Assembly: GCF_000359125.1 (NCBI RefSeq)
Contig: NZ_CAAF010000032.1
Span: 1-64,000, forward strand
DNA length: 64,000 bases
From: Mesorhizobium sp. STM 4661
Lineage (GTDB): Bacteria; Pseudomonadota; Alphaproteobacteria; Rhizobiales; Rhizobiaceae
Direction of reading: 5' to 3'
Position numbers and translations under genes: made by a program. Below, piece after piece: positions 53,323 through 62,718 of the stretch (its first letter is position 1; each line of letters begins with the position of its first letter). Under the pieces are notes generated by a model. The model worked only from the letters and a program-made list of their open reading frames with translations, ran no database searches and had not been told where the DNA came from.

Positions 53323-54650
53323 GCCGCCGCGCCGGCGGCGATGCCATCGGCGGTGTTCAAATCGCCGTCCTTGGTTCCCGTGGCGCCGGTGCCCTGTATC
53401 AGGCCGTAATTGTCGAGCGCGACCTGGCCGTCGACATCCACGCCGTCGCCATCGCCGTCCGGCACCGCGGGATCGCCATCGTCGTCGAGGAGGCCGGTCA
53501 CCGCGCCACGAATGGCGCCGTGGTTGGTCACCGTGACGACGGTGTCGCCGGAACTGTCGATGTTGATGCCCGATCCATTGCGGCCGACAATGAGGCCGCC
53601 GGCCTCATTGTCCACATTCATCTCACCGTCGCCGGTTATGCCGTGCTTGGCGCCGAGAATCTGGCCGCCGGCCTTGTTCACCACCGTGCCGCCGGCGTCC
53701 TGGAAATCGACGCCGTCGCCATCGCTGGTCAGGTCGACCGACTGGATGAGGCCGTAATTGGTCACGGTCGCGCCGGCGCCCGGGCGCATGGCGTCGGCGC
53801 TCTGCGACTGGATGATGCCGGTGGCATGGTTGGTGACGGTGATCACATTGTCCGGCGACGTGAGGTCGGCGAAGTCGAGCGCCTGGCCTTCGCCGCCGTC
53901 GATCAGGCCATGGTTTCCAATGCTGATCACCGCGCTCGAGCCATTGTTGTCGGCGCTGATCTTGAAGGCGTCATCGGTGCCGAGAATTTTGCCGCCGAGC
54001 TGGTTGACGAGTTCAAAGGACTTCAGCGTCTCGACATTGCCGTCATCGTCGAAGCTGAGGGCGCGGTTGCCGTCCTGCGCCTCTATGGTCCCGGAGTTGA
54101 TCAGCGTAATGGTGCCGGCACCGAAGCGGATCGCGTCGTTTTCCAGCGCGGTGATGGTGCCGGCATTCTCGATCAGCACCGTGGCTGTCGCCGATGTGGC
54201 GCCATTGAGATCGAAGACCTGGCCGGTGTTCGAAGTCATCGAACTGGTGTTCACCACATGCAGATTGCCGTTATTGAAGGCATTGTTGATGCGCAAGGTG
54301 TCATTCGCGGATTCGATGCTGCCATCGTTCCGCAGCGTGAATGGCCCGCTTACCGTCCCGCTGGTGTCGATGGCCCGGCTGCCGCTGATGATATTGCCGT
54401 CATTGACGATGCTGACGCCGGCGGGGCCGGTGGCCGCGCCGTTCCAGATGATGGCGCTCCCTGGCACATCAAGTGTGCCGCCGGCTTCGATCTGCCCAAT
54501 ATCGGTACCGGAGACGGTTTGCTGGCCGGTCTGCGTCGTGCCTGTCACGACCGTGAAGGAATCGGCGCGGGCGGTGAAAGGAACGGACAGGACAGTCGCG
54601 GCCGCGAGCAGCGCAAGATAGCTCACCGACGACGAGAAGAAGCGGTTCAT
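53319..54650 (-). CDS. Autotransporter, signal peptide and N-terminal passenger part (frameshifted)
   Basis: A 443-residue segment. A signal peptide covers about residues 1-29 (YLALLAAATVLSVPFTARA). Then come many imperfect repeats of the type VxNxGxIxG or NDGxI, with ENAGTITALENDAIRF, INSGTIEAQDGNRAL, VTNYGLIQSVDLTSDG and VTNHGAIRGAV, forming a beta-helix-like passenger. The frame ends at TGA 53319-53321 in a GC-rich run (GCGGCGGCG), and the next frame continues the same repeat pattern. Alone it would be an exported passenger without an outer-membrane anchor. The break is a sequencing error, a pseudogene mutation, or a phase-variable site. Confidence 0.8.
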   Translation of the reverse strand: MNRFFSSSVSYLALLAAATVLSVPFTARADSFTVVTGTTQTGQQTVSGTDIGQIEAGGTLDVPGSAIIWNGAATGPAGVSIVNDGNIISGSRAIDTSGTVSGPFTLRNDGSIESANDTLRINNAFNNGNLHVVNTSSMTSNTGQVFDLNGATSATATVLIENAGTITALENDAIRFGAGTITLINSGTIEAQDGNRALSFDDDGNVETLKSFELVNQLGGKILGTDDAFKISADNNGSSAVISIGNHGLIDGGEGQALDFADLTSPDNVITVTNHATGIIQSQSADAMRPGAGATVTNYGLIQSVDLTSDGDGVDFQDAGGTVVNKAGGQILGAKHGITGDGEMNVDNEAGGLIVGRNGSGINIDSSGDTVVTVTNHGAIRGAVTGLLDDDGDPAVPDGDGDGVDVDGQVALDNYGLIQGTGATGTKDGDLNTADGIAAGAAA

Positions 54651-54831
54651 GATGGAGGCCCCAAGCCAGTTCTAAAGCCAGTTTTGTCTCATGCCCCGCT
54701 AACCAATGCGGATGACAAACAGGTGACAGCCGGGGTGATGTCGCTATGACCGCTCGTGTATTTCGCAACCTGGCGCAGCTCGCCCAAAACCGCTGCCCGC
54801 TTTTTGGGCGACATGCGTCATAAATCCTCCT

Positions 54832-55989
54832 CTAGATGAGGTCTGCTTTGGCAAGGTCTCGCATCAGATGGCTGGCGCCGTAGGTCCAGTGCGGGCAATC
54901 GGGCGACAGCCGCACGCGGTTGACCAGGGCGCCGAATTTCTCCGACGAGATGGTAACGATGTCACCGACCTTGTGCGTAAAACCCTTGCCCTTTTCGCCG
55001 CGGTCCTTCGACGGCACGAACATGGTGCCGAGATAAAGCGCCAGCCCGTCCGGGTACTGGTGATGCGGTCCCATCGCGGCCGCGACCAGCTCTTCCGGCG
55101 AGCGGCTGATCTCGGCCATCGAGCTCGCACCCTCCAGCGAAAACCCGTCCTCGCCCTCGACCTTCAGGTGCACGATGGCCTGCTTCACGTCGTCGATGGA
55201 AAATGTTGCGTCGAACAGCCGGATGAATGGGCCAACTGCCGCCGAGGCGTTGTTGTCCTTGGCCTTGCCGAGCAGCAGAGCCGAGCGTCCTTCGACGTCG
55301 CGCAGATTGACGTCGTTGCCGATCGTGGCGCCGACGATCCTGCCGCTGCTGGCGGCGATCATCGCGATCTCGGGTTCGGGATTGTTCCATGTCGACACCG
55401 GATGCAGGCCGACATCGGCGCCGAAGCCGACCGAGGCCATCGGCTGGCACTTGGTGAAGATCTCGGCATCCGGGCCGATGCCCACCTCCAGATATTGCGA
55501 CCAGGCGCCGCGCGCAATCAGCTTGGCCTTGATCTCCATCGCCTCCGGCGAACCGGGCCTGAGCTTCGACAAATCATGGCCGATCAGCCCGGCTATGTCG
55601 GCGCGAATGGCGTCCGCCTTCTCCGCCGAGCCGCGCGCCTGTTCCTCGATGACGCGTTCGAGCAGGGATACCACGAAGGTCACCCCTGATGCCTTCACCG
55701 CCTGCAGGTCGACGGGGGACAGCAGGTATGGCTGTGCCGGATCGCGCGCGGCCTGGAAACTGTTGGCGGCGATCGCGTCAAGCGAGCCGACCGCTCTGCC
55801 CTTGGCCGAGCGCACATGTCCGGCAGGATCCGCCATCTCGCAGATGTCGCGTATGGTCGGTGCGGCGCTCGACGTTATGTCGAAGATAGTGCCGTCGCGC
55901 ACCGTGACGACCAGCGGATGCGACGCATCGCTCGTCCTGGCGCGGCCGATGAAGAGGCCCTCGGCGGGTAGGTGCGTCGGGTTGGTCAT
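54832..55989 (-). CDS. FAH-family 2-keto-3-deoxy-pentonate dehydratase-like protein
   Basis: A 385-residue fumarylacetoacetate-hydrolase-fold protein. The FAH core is seen in EVGIGPDAEIFTK, STWNNPEPEIAMI, GNDVNLRDVEGRSALLLGKAKDN and YLGTMFVPSKDRGEKGKGFTHKVGD. Length and an extra N-terminal domain (LLSPVDLQAVKASGVTFVVSLLERVIEE) are like KdxD/XylX, which dehydrates 2-keto-3-deoxy-xylonate or -arabonate, rather than short FAH hydrolases. ATG 55989 was chosen. A FadR-type regulator gene lies 245 bases upstream on the same strand. A role in pentose-acid breakdown is inferred. Confidence 0.8.
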   Translation of the reverse strand: MTNPTHLPAEGLFIGRARTSDASHPLVVTVRDGTIFDITSSAAPTIRDICEMADPAGHVRSAKGRAVGSLDAIAANSFQAARDPAQPYLLSPVDLQAVKASGVTFVVSLLERVIEEQARGSAEKADAIRADIAGLIGHDLSKLRPGSPEAMEIKAKLIARGAWSQYLEVGIGPDAEIFTKCQPMASVGFGADVGLHPVSTWNNPEPEIAMIAASSGRIVGATIGNDVNLRDVEGRSALLLGKAKDNNASAAVGPFIRLFDATFSIDDVKQAIVHLKVEGEDGFSLEGASSMAEISRSPEELVAAAMGPHHQYPDGLALYLGTMFVPSKDRGEKGKGFTHKVGDIVTISSEKFGALVNRVRLSPDCPHWTYGASHLMRDLAKADLI

Positions 55990-56234
55990 GCCTTGAAATC
56001 CTCCATTGTCTCGTCCTGCCGCGGCAGTCGTCCCGGCCGTGCGCCACAATCAAGCCGGCCTGATCGGCGCGGCGCGGCACTTTCAACAAATTCCAGCCAA
56101 AGGTCTATCCCGTCCTCAAGGCGAGATCTGCTATCTGGCGGTCTCTGCGCCCCTGGACCTCAATCGACTTTGATTTGTCCCAATGGTGAGATGGAAAGGT
56201 CGTTCAAAACCATTGATGCGCGGTGGTAGCCCGG

Positions 56235-56927
56235 CTATTCGGCGGCCTCGCGAACGGGTATCAGCCGCCGCTCGACCTGCTGGAGATGCAGGCGCATGGC
56301 TGCCGCCGCGCCGCCGAGGTCGCGCTCGGCGATTGCTTCGACGATCCGTTCATGGTCGGCAAAGCTGTGATGATCCGGCGGCGGGCGCGCGCCTTCGGAG
56401 CGAAGACGCCCCCAGACCACGGTCCGGCGCACGGCGTTCAGCACATCGAACAGGCCAAGCAGCACATTGTTGCGGCTGGCCTGCGCGATCTGCCGGTGCA
56501 GCAGATTGTCGATGTTCTCGTATTGCCGCCACGTCACGGCCTCCCGCGTCTGCGCCAGCGATTGCCGCATCGCCGCGATGTCGGAAAGCGTGGCGTGCAG
56601 CGCCGCTTCGCGCGCGATCTCGGGTTCGATGATGAGGCGCGCGCGCATCACGTCGGCAGGGTTTGTGCGGCCCGCGATTTCGGAAATCCCGATCGTCTCC
56701 TCGACCGGCCCCCTGCCGACGAAGGTGCCCCTGCCGACGTGACGCCAGATGCGGCCGTCCTTCTCGAGCACCGCCAGCGCCTTGCGCAGATCGCCGCGCG
56801 ACACGCCAAGGCTCTCGCACAGCTCGCGCTCCGCGGGCAGCCGGGTTTCACCGGAATGGTCCATCTGGGCCAGATAGGCCTGAAGCTGAACCAGGGCGGC
56901 TTGGCCGCCACTGCCGGCATCGTCCAT
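56235..56927 (-). CDS. GntR-family regulator, FCD type (2)
   Basis: A 230-residue regulator. A winged helix at about residues 15-70 (ETRLPAERELCESLGVSRGDLRKAL) is followed by the FCD domain (ARLIIEPEIAREAALHA, LLHRQIAQASRNNVLLGLFDVL). ATG 56927 was chosen; TTG 56939 is a possible upstream start. It is divergent from an ABC importer operon and precedes the FAH-type dehydratase, so it probably controls both. TTAACCAAT repeats between the two divergent starts are candidate sites. Confidence 0.86.
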   Translation of the reverse strand: MDDAGSGGQAALVQLQAYLAQMDHSGETRLPAERELCESLGVSRGDLRKALAVLEKDGRIWRHVGRGTFVGRGPVEETIGISEIAGRTNPADVMRARLIIEPEIAREAALHATLSDIAAMRQSLAQTREAVTWRQYENIDNLLHRQIAQASRNNVLLGLFDVLNAVRRTVVWGRLRSEGARPPPDHHSFADHERIVEAIAERDLGGAAAAMRLHLQQVERRLIPVREAAE

Positions 56928-56931
56928 CAAT

Positions 56932-57070
56932 TTAACCAATCCGCCTATTGTTTCCCTTTGCTGGTGTTAAAACGATTGCCGCAAACCGTCAACTGCCAAG
57001 TTTTCTCGGCTAACGGGCATCGTGTGAAGATGTTTCTCCTTGACCAATCGGCTTAATTTGCTTAACCAAT
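56932..57070. promoter_or_regulatory. TTAACCAAT repeats, candidate operators
   Basis: TTAACCAAT occurs at 56932-56940 (just before the GntR start) and at 57062-57070 (35 bases before the binding-protein start), with GACCAATCGG at 57042. The direct repeats lie at both ends of the divergent promoter, which fits a regulator binding both sides. Confidence 0.5.
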
Positions 57071-57105
57071 TAGGAAAATGGTTACAAAAAACGGGAGGAA
57101 TGACA

Positions 57106-58101
57106 ATGGCCAGACTATCCAGACGCACCATCCTAGCCACCGCTTTCGCGGCGGTCCTGTTAAGTGCGCCGCCCCTGTCGGCGGCAAGCGCGGGCGACAT
57201 GCGCATCGCATTCGGCGACCTTCCCGGCATCGAATCCATCCAGACGCTCGCCGCGATAGAGCGCGCCAAGGAGCGCGGCGTGAATGTCGAGCTCATCGTG
57301 CTCAATGACGAGGACCTGGCTGCCCAGGCGATCGTCGGCGGCCAGGCCGATGTCGGTATCGGCGCGCCCTATACGCTGATCCAGAAGGCGGGCGTGCCGA
57401 TCCGCATCTTTGCGCAGATTTCGACACTGCGCTTCTTTCCTGTCGTGAACAGCGAATTCTACAAGGAATGGAAGGATCTGGACGGGCAGGACGTCGCCGT
57501 TCAGGCGCGCGGTTCCGGCACCGAGGCGGTCATGCTGCTGATGGCGAAGAACCAAAGCATCAAGCTCGGCAACATCAGCTACGTCCCGGGCTCCGAGGTG
57601 CGCCGCAATGCGCTGCTCCAGGGGACGCTGAAGGCGTCGATCGTCGATGCCGCCAACAGGCGCGCGCTCGAGGCCGAAGCCCCCGGCAAGTTCATTGTTC
57701 TGCCGGTCGAGGACCTCGGCGCCTCCGATGAAGCGCTTTTCGCGACGGCGGACTATCTGAAGAACAACGCCGCCGACGTCGACATCCTGGTCGAGGAATT
57801 GATGAAGACCGGGCGGGAAATAGCCGCGAACCCGACGGTCGCGGTTGAATTCCGCAACAAGTATAAGCTGCTGCCGGATCTCGGCGCGGAAGCGGATGGC
57901 GAGATCACTGAATACTACAAGGAAACCGCGGCAGCCGGCAGCCTTGCGCTGAATGGCGGCGGCGCGGATGCGGCCGCCGACGACTTCGCCTTCTTCAGCC
58001 TTGCCGGCCAGATCGAAGGCGATCCCGCCAGCCTCGAGGTCGCGGACTTCTGGGATGTCGCAGCCCTCGACCGCGCCGTCGCCAAGCTCGGCAAGAAATA
58101 G
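57106..58101 (+). CDS. NMT1/SsuA-type ABC substrate-binding protein
   Basis: A 331-residue periplasmic binding protein. The signal peptide covers about residues 1-27 (TILATAFAAVLLSAPPLSAASA). Mature features are FGDLPGIESIQTLAAIERAK, AIVGGQADVGIGAPYTLIQKAG and GSGTEAVMLLMAKNQ. ATG 57106 is 6 bases after GGGAGGA. It is first in a plus-strand operon with two permeases and an ATPase. Relatives bind taurine, sulfonates, thiamine precursors or bicarbonate; the enzymes that follow suggest a carboxylated or keto-acid compound. Confidence 0.85.
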   Translation: MARLSRRTILATAFAAVLLSAPPLSAASAGDMRIAFGDLPGIESIQTLAAIERAKERGVNVELIVLNDEDLAAQAIVGGQADVGIGAPYTLIQKAGVPIRIFAQISTLRFFPVVNSEFYKEWKDLDGQDVAVQARGSGTEAVMLLMAKNQSIKLGNISYVPGSEVRRNALLQGTLKASIVDAANRRALEAEAPGKFIVLPVEDLGASDEALFATADYLKNNAADVDILVEELMKTGREIAANPTVAVEFRNKYKLLPDLGAEADGEITEYYKETAAAGSLALNGGGADAAADDFAFFSLAGQIEGDPASLEVADFWDVAALDRAVAKLGKK

Positions 58102-58113
58102 GCGGCCTGGCGG

Positions 58114-58941
58114 ATGGCCCTGAGCATCAGAACAGACGGCGAGGCCGCCGGCCTCGCTGCCCCCTCCAGCCGCAGCACGACGGGCGCCTGGTGGGACCAG
58201 CCGGTCGTGCTCAGGCTCATCTCGATCGCTGCTTTCGCGGGGATCTGGGAGGTGGCCGGGCGCATTCCCGTCAGCTTCGCCTTTCCAACCTTTTCCGACA
58301 CGATCATCGCGTTTTTCGGATTGCTCGCCGACGGCAGCCTGGCCAACGCCTATCTCTCGACACTGCAGCCACTGGTGCTCGGCGTCGTCCTGTCGGCGTT
58401 CCTGGGTGTCGGCCTCGGCACGATCTGTGGCCTCTGGCGCACCGGCGAATGGCTGCTGATCCCCGTGTTCATCGTGCTTCAGGCTGCTCCTGTCGCCGCC
58501 TTCATCCCGATGGTCACCTTCGTCTACGGGATAGGCATGACCGCCAAGACGCTTGCTGTCATCATCCTTGCACTGCCGGTCATCGTGCTCAACACCTACA
58601 AGGCCGTGCGCAACGTCAACCAATCGTTGCTCATCATGTGCCGGTCGTTCCTGGGCACACCGTGGCAGACGGTCGCCAAGATCATTCTTCCGGACGCCAG
58701 CCCGGTTATCTTCGCCGGCCTGCGCCTCGGCGTCGCTGCCGGGTTCGTCGGCGTGGTGCTCGCCGAACTGCTGATTACCCCGACCGGCATCGGCGACCTC
58801 ATCACATTTCACCGCTCGCGCGCGGACTACGCCGAGATGTATGCAACAATTGCCTCGATCATTGCTCTTTCCACCCTGACACTGGTCTTTCTGCAGTGGG
58901 TGGAAGTTCGTGTTTTCAGGCCCGAAAGCAGAGGTACCTGA
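58114..58941 (+). CDS. SsuC/TauC-type ABC permease (1)
   Basis: A 275-residue inner-membrane permease with six hydrophobic segments and the family EAA-like loop (MCRSFLGTPWQTVAKIILPDASPVIFAGLRLG). Its start follows the binding-protein stop by 12 bases. A second permease of the same family follows the ATPase, so the channel is probably a heterodimer. Confidence 0.86.
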   Translation: MALSIRTDGEAAGLAAPSSRSTTGAWWDQPVVLRLISIAAFAGIWEVAGRIPVSFAFPTFSDTIIAFFGLLADGSLANAYLSTLQPLVLGVVLSAFLGVGLGTICGLWRTGEWLLIPVFIVLQAAPVAAFIPMVTFVYGIGMTAKTLAVIILALPVIVLNTYKAVRNVNQSLLIMCRSFLGTPWQTVAKIILPDASPVIFAGLRLGVAAGFVGVVLAELLITPTGIGDLITFHRSRADYAEMYATIASIIALSTLTLVFLQWVEVRVFRPESRGT

Positions 58942-58942
58942 C

Positions 58943-59746
58943 ATGCATGCTACCGCATTGCGAAATGGACCGTCGCCGGTGCCGGCACCGATCGATTCAA
59001 TCGTGGAAGTGAGGGGACTTTCCAAGACCTACGGCAACGTCGAGGCGCTGCGCGGCATCGACCTCGACTTTCCCAGAGGCAAGCTGACCAGCCTTCTCGG
59101 ACCCAGTGGTTGCGGAAAGACGACGCTGTTGAAGATCATCGCGGGCCTGATAAAGGCCGATGGCGGAACCGTCGCGATCAACGGCAAGCGCGTCAGCGCA
59201 CCAGGCCCCGAGCGCGCTTTCGTGTTCCAGGACTTTGCGCTGATGCCTTGGGCGACGGTGACACGCAACGTCGCCTTCGGCCTCGAATTGCGCGGCACCA
59301 ACAAGGCCGAACGCGAGGAGACCGCGCACCGCTACATCGCCGAGGTGGGTCTCGCCGGCTTCGAGGACAAATATCCCCACGAACTCTCCGGTGGCATGCG
59401 CCAGCGCGTCGGCCTGGCGCGGGCATTGTCGGTCGATGCCGATGTCCTGCTCCTCGATGAGCCGTTTTCGGCGGTCGACGAGCAGAACCGGCGCAAGTTC
59501 CAGGAAGATTTGATCCGGCTGCGCACCAATCAGAACAAGACCTTCATCTTCGTCACGCATTCGATCGAGGAGGCTGTCTATATCTCCGACCGCATCGTCT
59601 TGCTGTCGCCGCGGCCTGGCAGGGTTTCGCAGATCATCGAACCGCAAATCGATCGCTCCGGCGACCCCGAGCGCATTCATCGCGACAGGCACTATCTCGA
59701 TACCGTCGAGGAGATATGGCAGGGGCTCAAGCAATATGTGGAATGA
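58943..59746 (+). CDS. SsuB/TauB-type ABC ATP-binding protein
   Basis: A 267-residue ATPase. Walker A LLGPSGCGKTTL, Q-loop FQDFALMPWATV, signature LSGGMRQRV, Walker B LLLDEPFSAVD, and ITVTHSIEEA-like H-loop (FIFVTHSIEEAVY). ATG 58943 lies 1 base after the permease stop. It supplies energy to both neighbouring permeases. Confidence 0.88.
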   Translation: MHATALRNGPSPVPAPIDSIVEVRGLSKTYGNVEALRGIDLDFPRGKLTSLLGPSGCGKTTLLKIIAGLIKADGGTVAINGKRVSAPGPERAFVFQDFALMPWATVTRNVAFGLELRGTNKAEREETAHRYIAEVGLAGFEDKYPHELSGGMRQRVGLARALSVDADVLLLDEPFSAVDEQNRRKFQEDLIRLRTNQNKTFIFVTHSIEEAVYISDRIVLLSPRPGRVSQIIEPQIDRSGDPERIHRDRHYLDTVEEIWQGLKQYVE

Positions 59747-59752
59747 TCGGCA

Positions 59753-60508
59753 ATGACCCTGTTTGGCTATCGCATACCAATGATGGCGTCCCTGCTCGTC
59801 TGGTGCGTCGTGTGGGAAATCGTCGGCCGGCTCGACCTTGTCTTTCTGCTCCCGCCCTTTAGCGACGTGCTGATTGCAGCGGTCGATCTCGTGCAGACCC
59901 CGTCCTGGCAGACGGCGACGGTCACGACCCTCCGCGCCTTCGCCATGGGCATGGCCCTGTCGATCGTAATCGGCGTGCCGCTGGGCATACTGATGGGGCG
60001 CTTCAAGATCGCCGACGATCTGCTCGGCATGTGGGTCAACATCTTTTCCAGCGCACCGCTTTCGGCGATCGTTCCGGTGCTGATGATCCTGTTCGGCTTC
60101 GGCGAGAAGACGATCGTCGCGGCGGTGTTCCTGTTCGCGATCTGGATCATCGTTCTCGACGCGCGCGCCGGGGTCCGCCATATCTCGCCGTCGCTGATCG
60201 AAATGGCGCGTTCCTATGGCGCCTCGCGCCCGGCGCTCTACACCAAGATCATCCTTTGGGCGGCCCTTCCGGAAATCCTTGCCGGCATCCGACTTGGCCT
60301 CATCCGCGGCGTCAAGGGCGTTGTCATCGGCCAGCTGCTCGTCGCCATCGTCGGTTACGGTGCGCTGTTCGAGACCTTTTCGCGCAATTTCCGCATGGCC
60401 GAGTTCTGGGCCCTGACCATCATCCTTTTCGCCTTCGCCCTGGTGATCGCCGAACTGATCGAACGGGCCGAAGCCAAAGTCGAATATTACGCAGGAGCAA
60501 GACAGTGA
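59753..60508 (+). CDS. SsuC/TauC-type ABC permease (2)
   Basis: A 251-residue permease with hydrophobic segments and the EAA-like loop MARSYGASRPALYTKIILWAALPEILAGIRLG. It is distinct in sequence from permease 1. The stop TGA overlaps the GTG start of the next gene. Together with permease 1 it would form the membrane channel. Confidence 0.86.
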   Translation: MTLFGYRIPMMASLLVWCVVWEIVGRLDLVFLLPPFSDVLIAAVDLVQTPSWQTATVTTLRAFAMGMALSIVIGVPLGILMGRFKIADDLLGMWVNIFSSAPLSAIVPVLMILFGFGEKTIVAAVFLFAIWIIVLDARAGVRHISPSLIEMARSYGASRPALYTKIILWAALPEILAGIRLGLIRGVKGVVIGQLLVAIVGYGALFETFSRNFRMAEFWALTIILFAFALVIAELIERAEAKVEYYAGARQ

Positions 60509-61203
60509 ACATGCACGGCACGACCTACGTCATCGAACCGAACGCCATCCCGAGCCTTCCCGTGGCGGGAACCGACAAGAGGTTTCCGGTGCACCGGGTC
60601 TATTGCGTCGGGCGCAATTACGCCGCGCACGCTGTCGAGATGGGACACGACCCCAGCAAGGAGCCGCCTTTTTTCTTCCAGAAGAACCCCGACAACCTTG
60701 ATACGTCAGGAGAATTTCCCTACCCTCCGGCCTCCAATGATGTTCATCACGAAATCGAAATGGTCGTGGCGCTTAAAAGCGGCGGCAGGGATATCCCGGT
60801 CGAAAAGGCCCTGGACTGCGTGTTCGGCTATGGTGTGGCTCTCGATATGACCCGACGCGACCTGCAGGGCAAGGCGAAGGACATGGGCCGCCCATGGGAA
60901 GTCGGCAAGGCTTTCGAGGCATCAGGGCCATGCACGCCGTTGGTTCCGGCCAGCTCGATCGGTCATCCCGACAGGGGAGCGATCTGGCTGGACGTCAATG
61001 GCGAACGAAAGCAAACTGGCGACCTCAATCAGATGATCTGGAAAGTTCCCGAAATGATCAGCTATCTCTCAGGTCTTTTCACGCTGATGCCGGGGGACAT
61101 CATTCTTTCCGGCACGCCGGCAGGCGTCGGGGCGGTCGTTCGCGGGGACGCTCTGCTCGGTCATGTCGAGGGCGTCGGCGACCTAGAGGTTCGCGTTGTC
61201 TGA
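60505..61203 (+). CDS. FAH-family hydrolase (fumarylpyruvate/acylpyruvate hydrolase-like)
   Basis: A 232-residue short FAH enzyme. Core motifs are VYCVGRNYAAHAVEMG, PPFFFQKNPDNL, VHHEIEMVVALKSGG, GYGVALDMTRRDLQ and LSGTPAGVGAVVRGD; the HEIEMV acids bind a divalent metal. GTG 60505 is preceded by AGGAG at 7 bases and overlaps the permease stop; ATG 60511 is the alternative. It would split a 2-keto-4-oxo acid such as fumarylpyruvate or another acylpyruvate. It suggests that the imported compound is carried into keto-acid metabolism. Confidence 0.82.
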   Translation: MNMHGTTYVIEPNAIPSLPVAGTDKRFPVHRVYCVGRNYAAHAVEMGHDPSKEPPFFFQKNPDNLDTSGEFPYPPASNDVHHEIEMVVALKSGGRDIPVEKALDCVFGYGVALDMTRRDLQGKAKDMGRPWEVGKAFEASGPCTPLVPASSIGHPDRGAIWLDVNGERKQTGDLNQMIWKVPEMISYLSGLFTLMPGDIILSGTPAGVGAVVRGDALLGHVEGVGDLEVRVV

Positions 61204-62716
61204 AGCAGCATCGATTGTTGAGCGGCTCATTGCCGGTGCCGATGATGCGCCGGCGATTGCGGCGCCGGACAGGACCACGCTCACCCATGGCGGGCTGCGC
61301 CGCCTGATCTCCGAAACAGCCGCGCGGCTCAATGCGCTCGGCCTCGGCCGTGGCGACCGGGTGGCCATCGTGCTGCCGAACGGGCCGGAGATGGCGACGG
61401 CCTTTGTCGCCGTGGCTGCCGCCGCCTCGACGGCGCCGCTCAATCCCGCCTACCGGGCCGACGAGCTCGATTTTTATCTCTCCGACATCGGCGCCAGGGC
61501 AATCCTGGTCGCCGAGGACGAGAGTGGTCCGGCGGTCGCCGTCGCCGAGCGCCTGGGCATCGGCGTGCTGAGGCTCGCGGCACGGGGTGATGCGCCGGCC
61601 GGCAGCTTCGGCATCGACGGCAAACCGGTTGGTCCGTCTGTTTCGTCCGGCCTGGCCGGGGATGGCGACATCGCGCTGTTGCTGCACACATCCGGCACCA
61701 CGTCGCGCCCCAAGCTGGTGCCGCTCAGCCATGCCAATCTCGCCGCCTCTGCCGCCCATATCGGCGCGACGCTCGGGCTGACGGCCGATGATCGCTGCCT
61801 CAACATCATGCCTCTGTTCCACATCCATGGGCTGATCGCGGCGGTGCTGTCCTCGCTTGCCGCCGGCGGCAGCGTCTTCTGCACGCCGGGCTTCAATGCG
61901 CTGCGCTTCTTCCATTGGCTGGGCGAGGCGCGGCCGAGCTGGTACACGGCCGTGCCGACCATGCATCAGGCGATCCTGCCGCGCGCGGCGCGCAATGCCG
62001 ATCAACTGGCGGCGGCACCGCTGCGCTTCATCCGCTCATCCTCGGCGTCGTTGCCGGCGCAGGTGATGGCCGAGCTAGAAGCGACCTTCGGCTGCCCGGT
62101 GATCGAATCCTACGGCATGACGGAAGCCGCGCACCAGATGGCCTCGAACCGGCTGCCGCCGGGCCAGCGCAAGCCGGGCAGCGTCGGCGCCGCCGCCGGG
62201 CCGGAAGTGGCTGTGATGGCGCCGGACGGGCGACTGCTCAAAGCCGGCGAGACCGGCGAGATCGTCATTCGCGGTCCCAATGTCACCGCTGGCTATGAGA
62301 AGAATCCGGACGCCAATGCCAGCGCCTTCGCGCATGGCTGGTTCCATACCGGCGACCAGGGCGTGCTCGATGAGGATTTCTATCTGCGCGTCACCGGCCG
62401 GCTGAAGGAGATCATCAACCGTGGTGGCGAGAAGATCTCGCCGCTCGAGGTCGATGAGGTGCTGATGGATCATCCGGCGGTGGCGCAGGTCGTCACCTTC
62501 GCCATGCCGCATGACAAGCTCGGCGAGGATGTCGCCGCCGCGATCGTGCTGCGCGAGGGCATGGCCACGACCGAGGCCGATATCCGCGGATTTGCCGCAA
62601 CGCGGCTCGCCGATTTCAAGGTGCCGCGCAAGGTCCTGATCCTGGAAGAAATCCCCAAGGGCGCGACCGGCAAGCTGCAGCGCATCGGCCTCGCCGCCAA
62701 ACTTGGTCTTAGCTGA
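61196..62716 (+). CDS. AMP-forming acyl-CoA synthetase, oxalyl-CoA-synthetase-like
   Basis: A 506-residue adenylating enzyme. The P-loop is LLHTSGTTSRPKLVPLSHANL, the A5-type motif YGMTEAAHQM, then GYEKNPDANASAF, WFHTGDQGVLDEDFYLRVTGRLKEIINRGGEKISP, and the catalytic lysine in PKGATGKLQR. The spacing and segments such as FHIHGLIAAVLSSLAAGGSV are close to the AAE3/Pcs60 oxalate-CoA ligase group. The start is TTG 61196 with GAGG 6 bases upstream, overlapping the FAH gene by 8 bases. It would activate a short carboxylate to its CoA thioester. Confidence 0.82.
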   Translation: MSEAASIVERLIAGADDAPAIAAPDRTTLTHGGLRRLISETAARLNALGLGRGDRVAIVLPNGPEMATAFVAVAAAASTAPLNPAYRADELDFYLSDIGARAILVAEDESGPAVAVAERLGIGVLRLAARGDAPAGSFGIDGKPVGPSVSSGLAGDGDIALLLHTSGTTSRPKLVPLSHANLAASAAHIGATLGLTADDRCLNIMPLFHIHGLIAAVLSSLAAGGSVFCTPGFNALRFFHWLGEARPSWYTAVPTMHQAILPRAARNADQLAAAPLRFIRSSSASLPAQVMAELEATFGCPVIESYGMTEAAHQMASNRLPPGQRKPGSVGAAAGPEVAVMAPDGRLLKAGETGEIVIRGPNVTAGYEKNPDANASAFAHGWFHTGDQGVLDEDFYLRVTGRLKEIINRGGEKISPLEVDEVLMDHPAVAQVVTFAMPHDKLGEDVAAAIVLREGMATTEADIRGFAATRLADFKVPRKVLILEEIPKGATGKLQRIGLAAKLGLS

Positions 62717-62718
62717 CG

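Noticed and set aside
57160..59025. 621-codon open frame on the minus strand
   Set aside because: It lies antisense to the binding-protein and permease genes of the SsuABC-type operon and shows no motif; the sense genes have signal peptide and family features.
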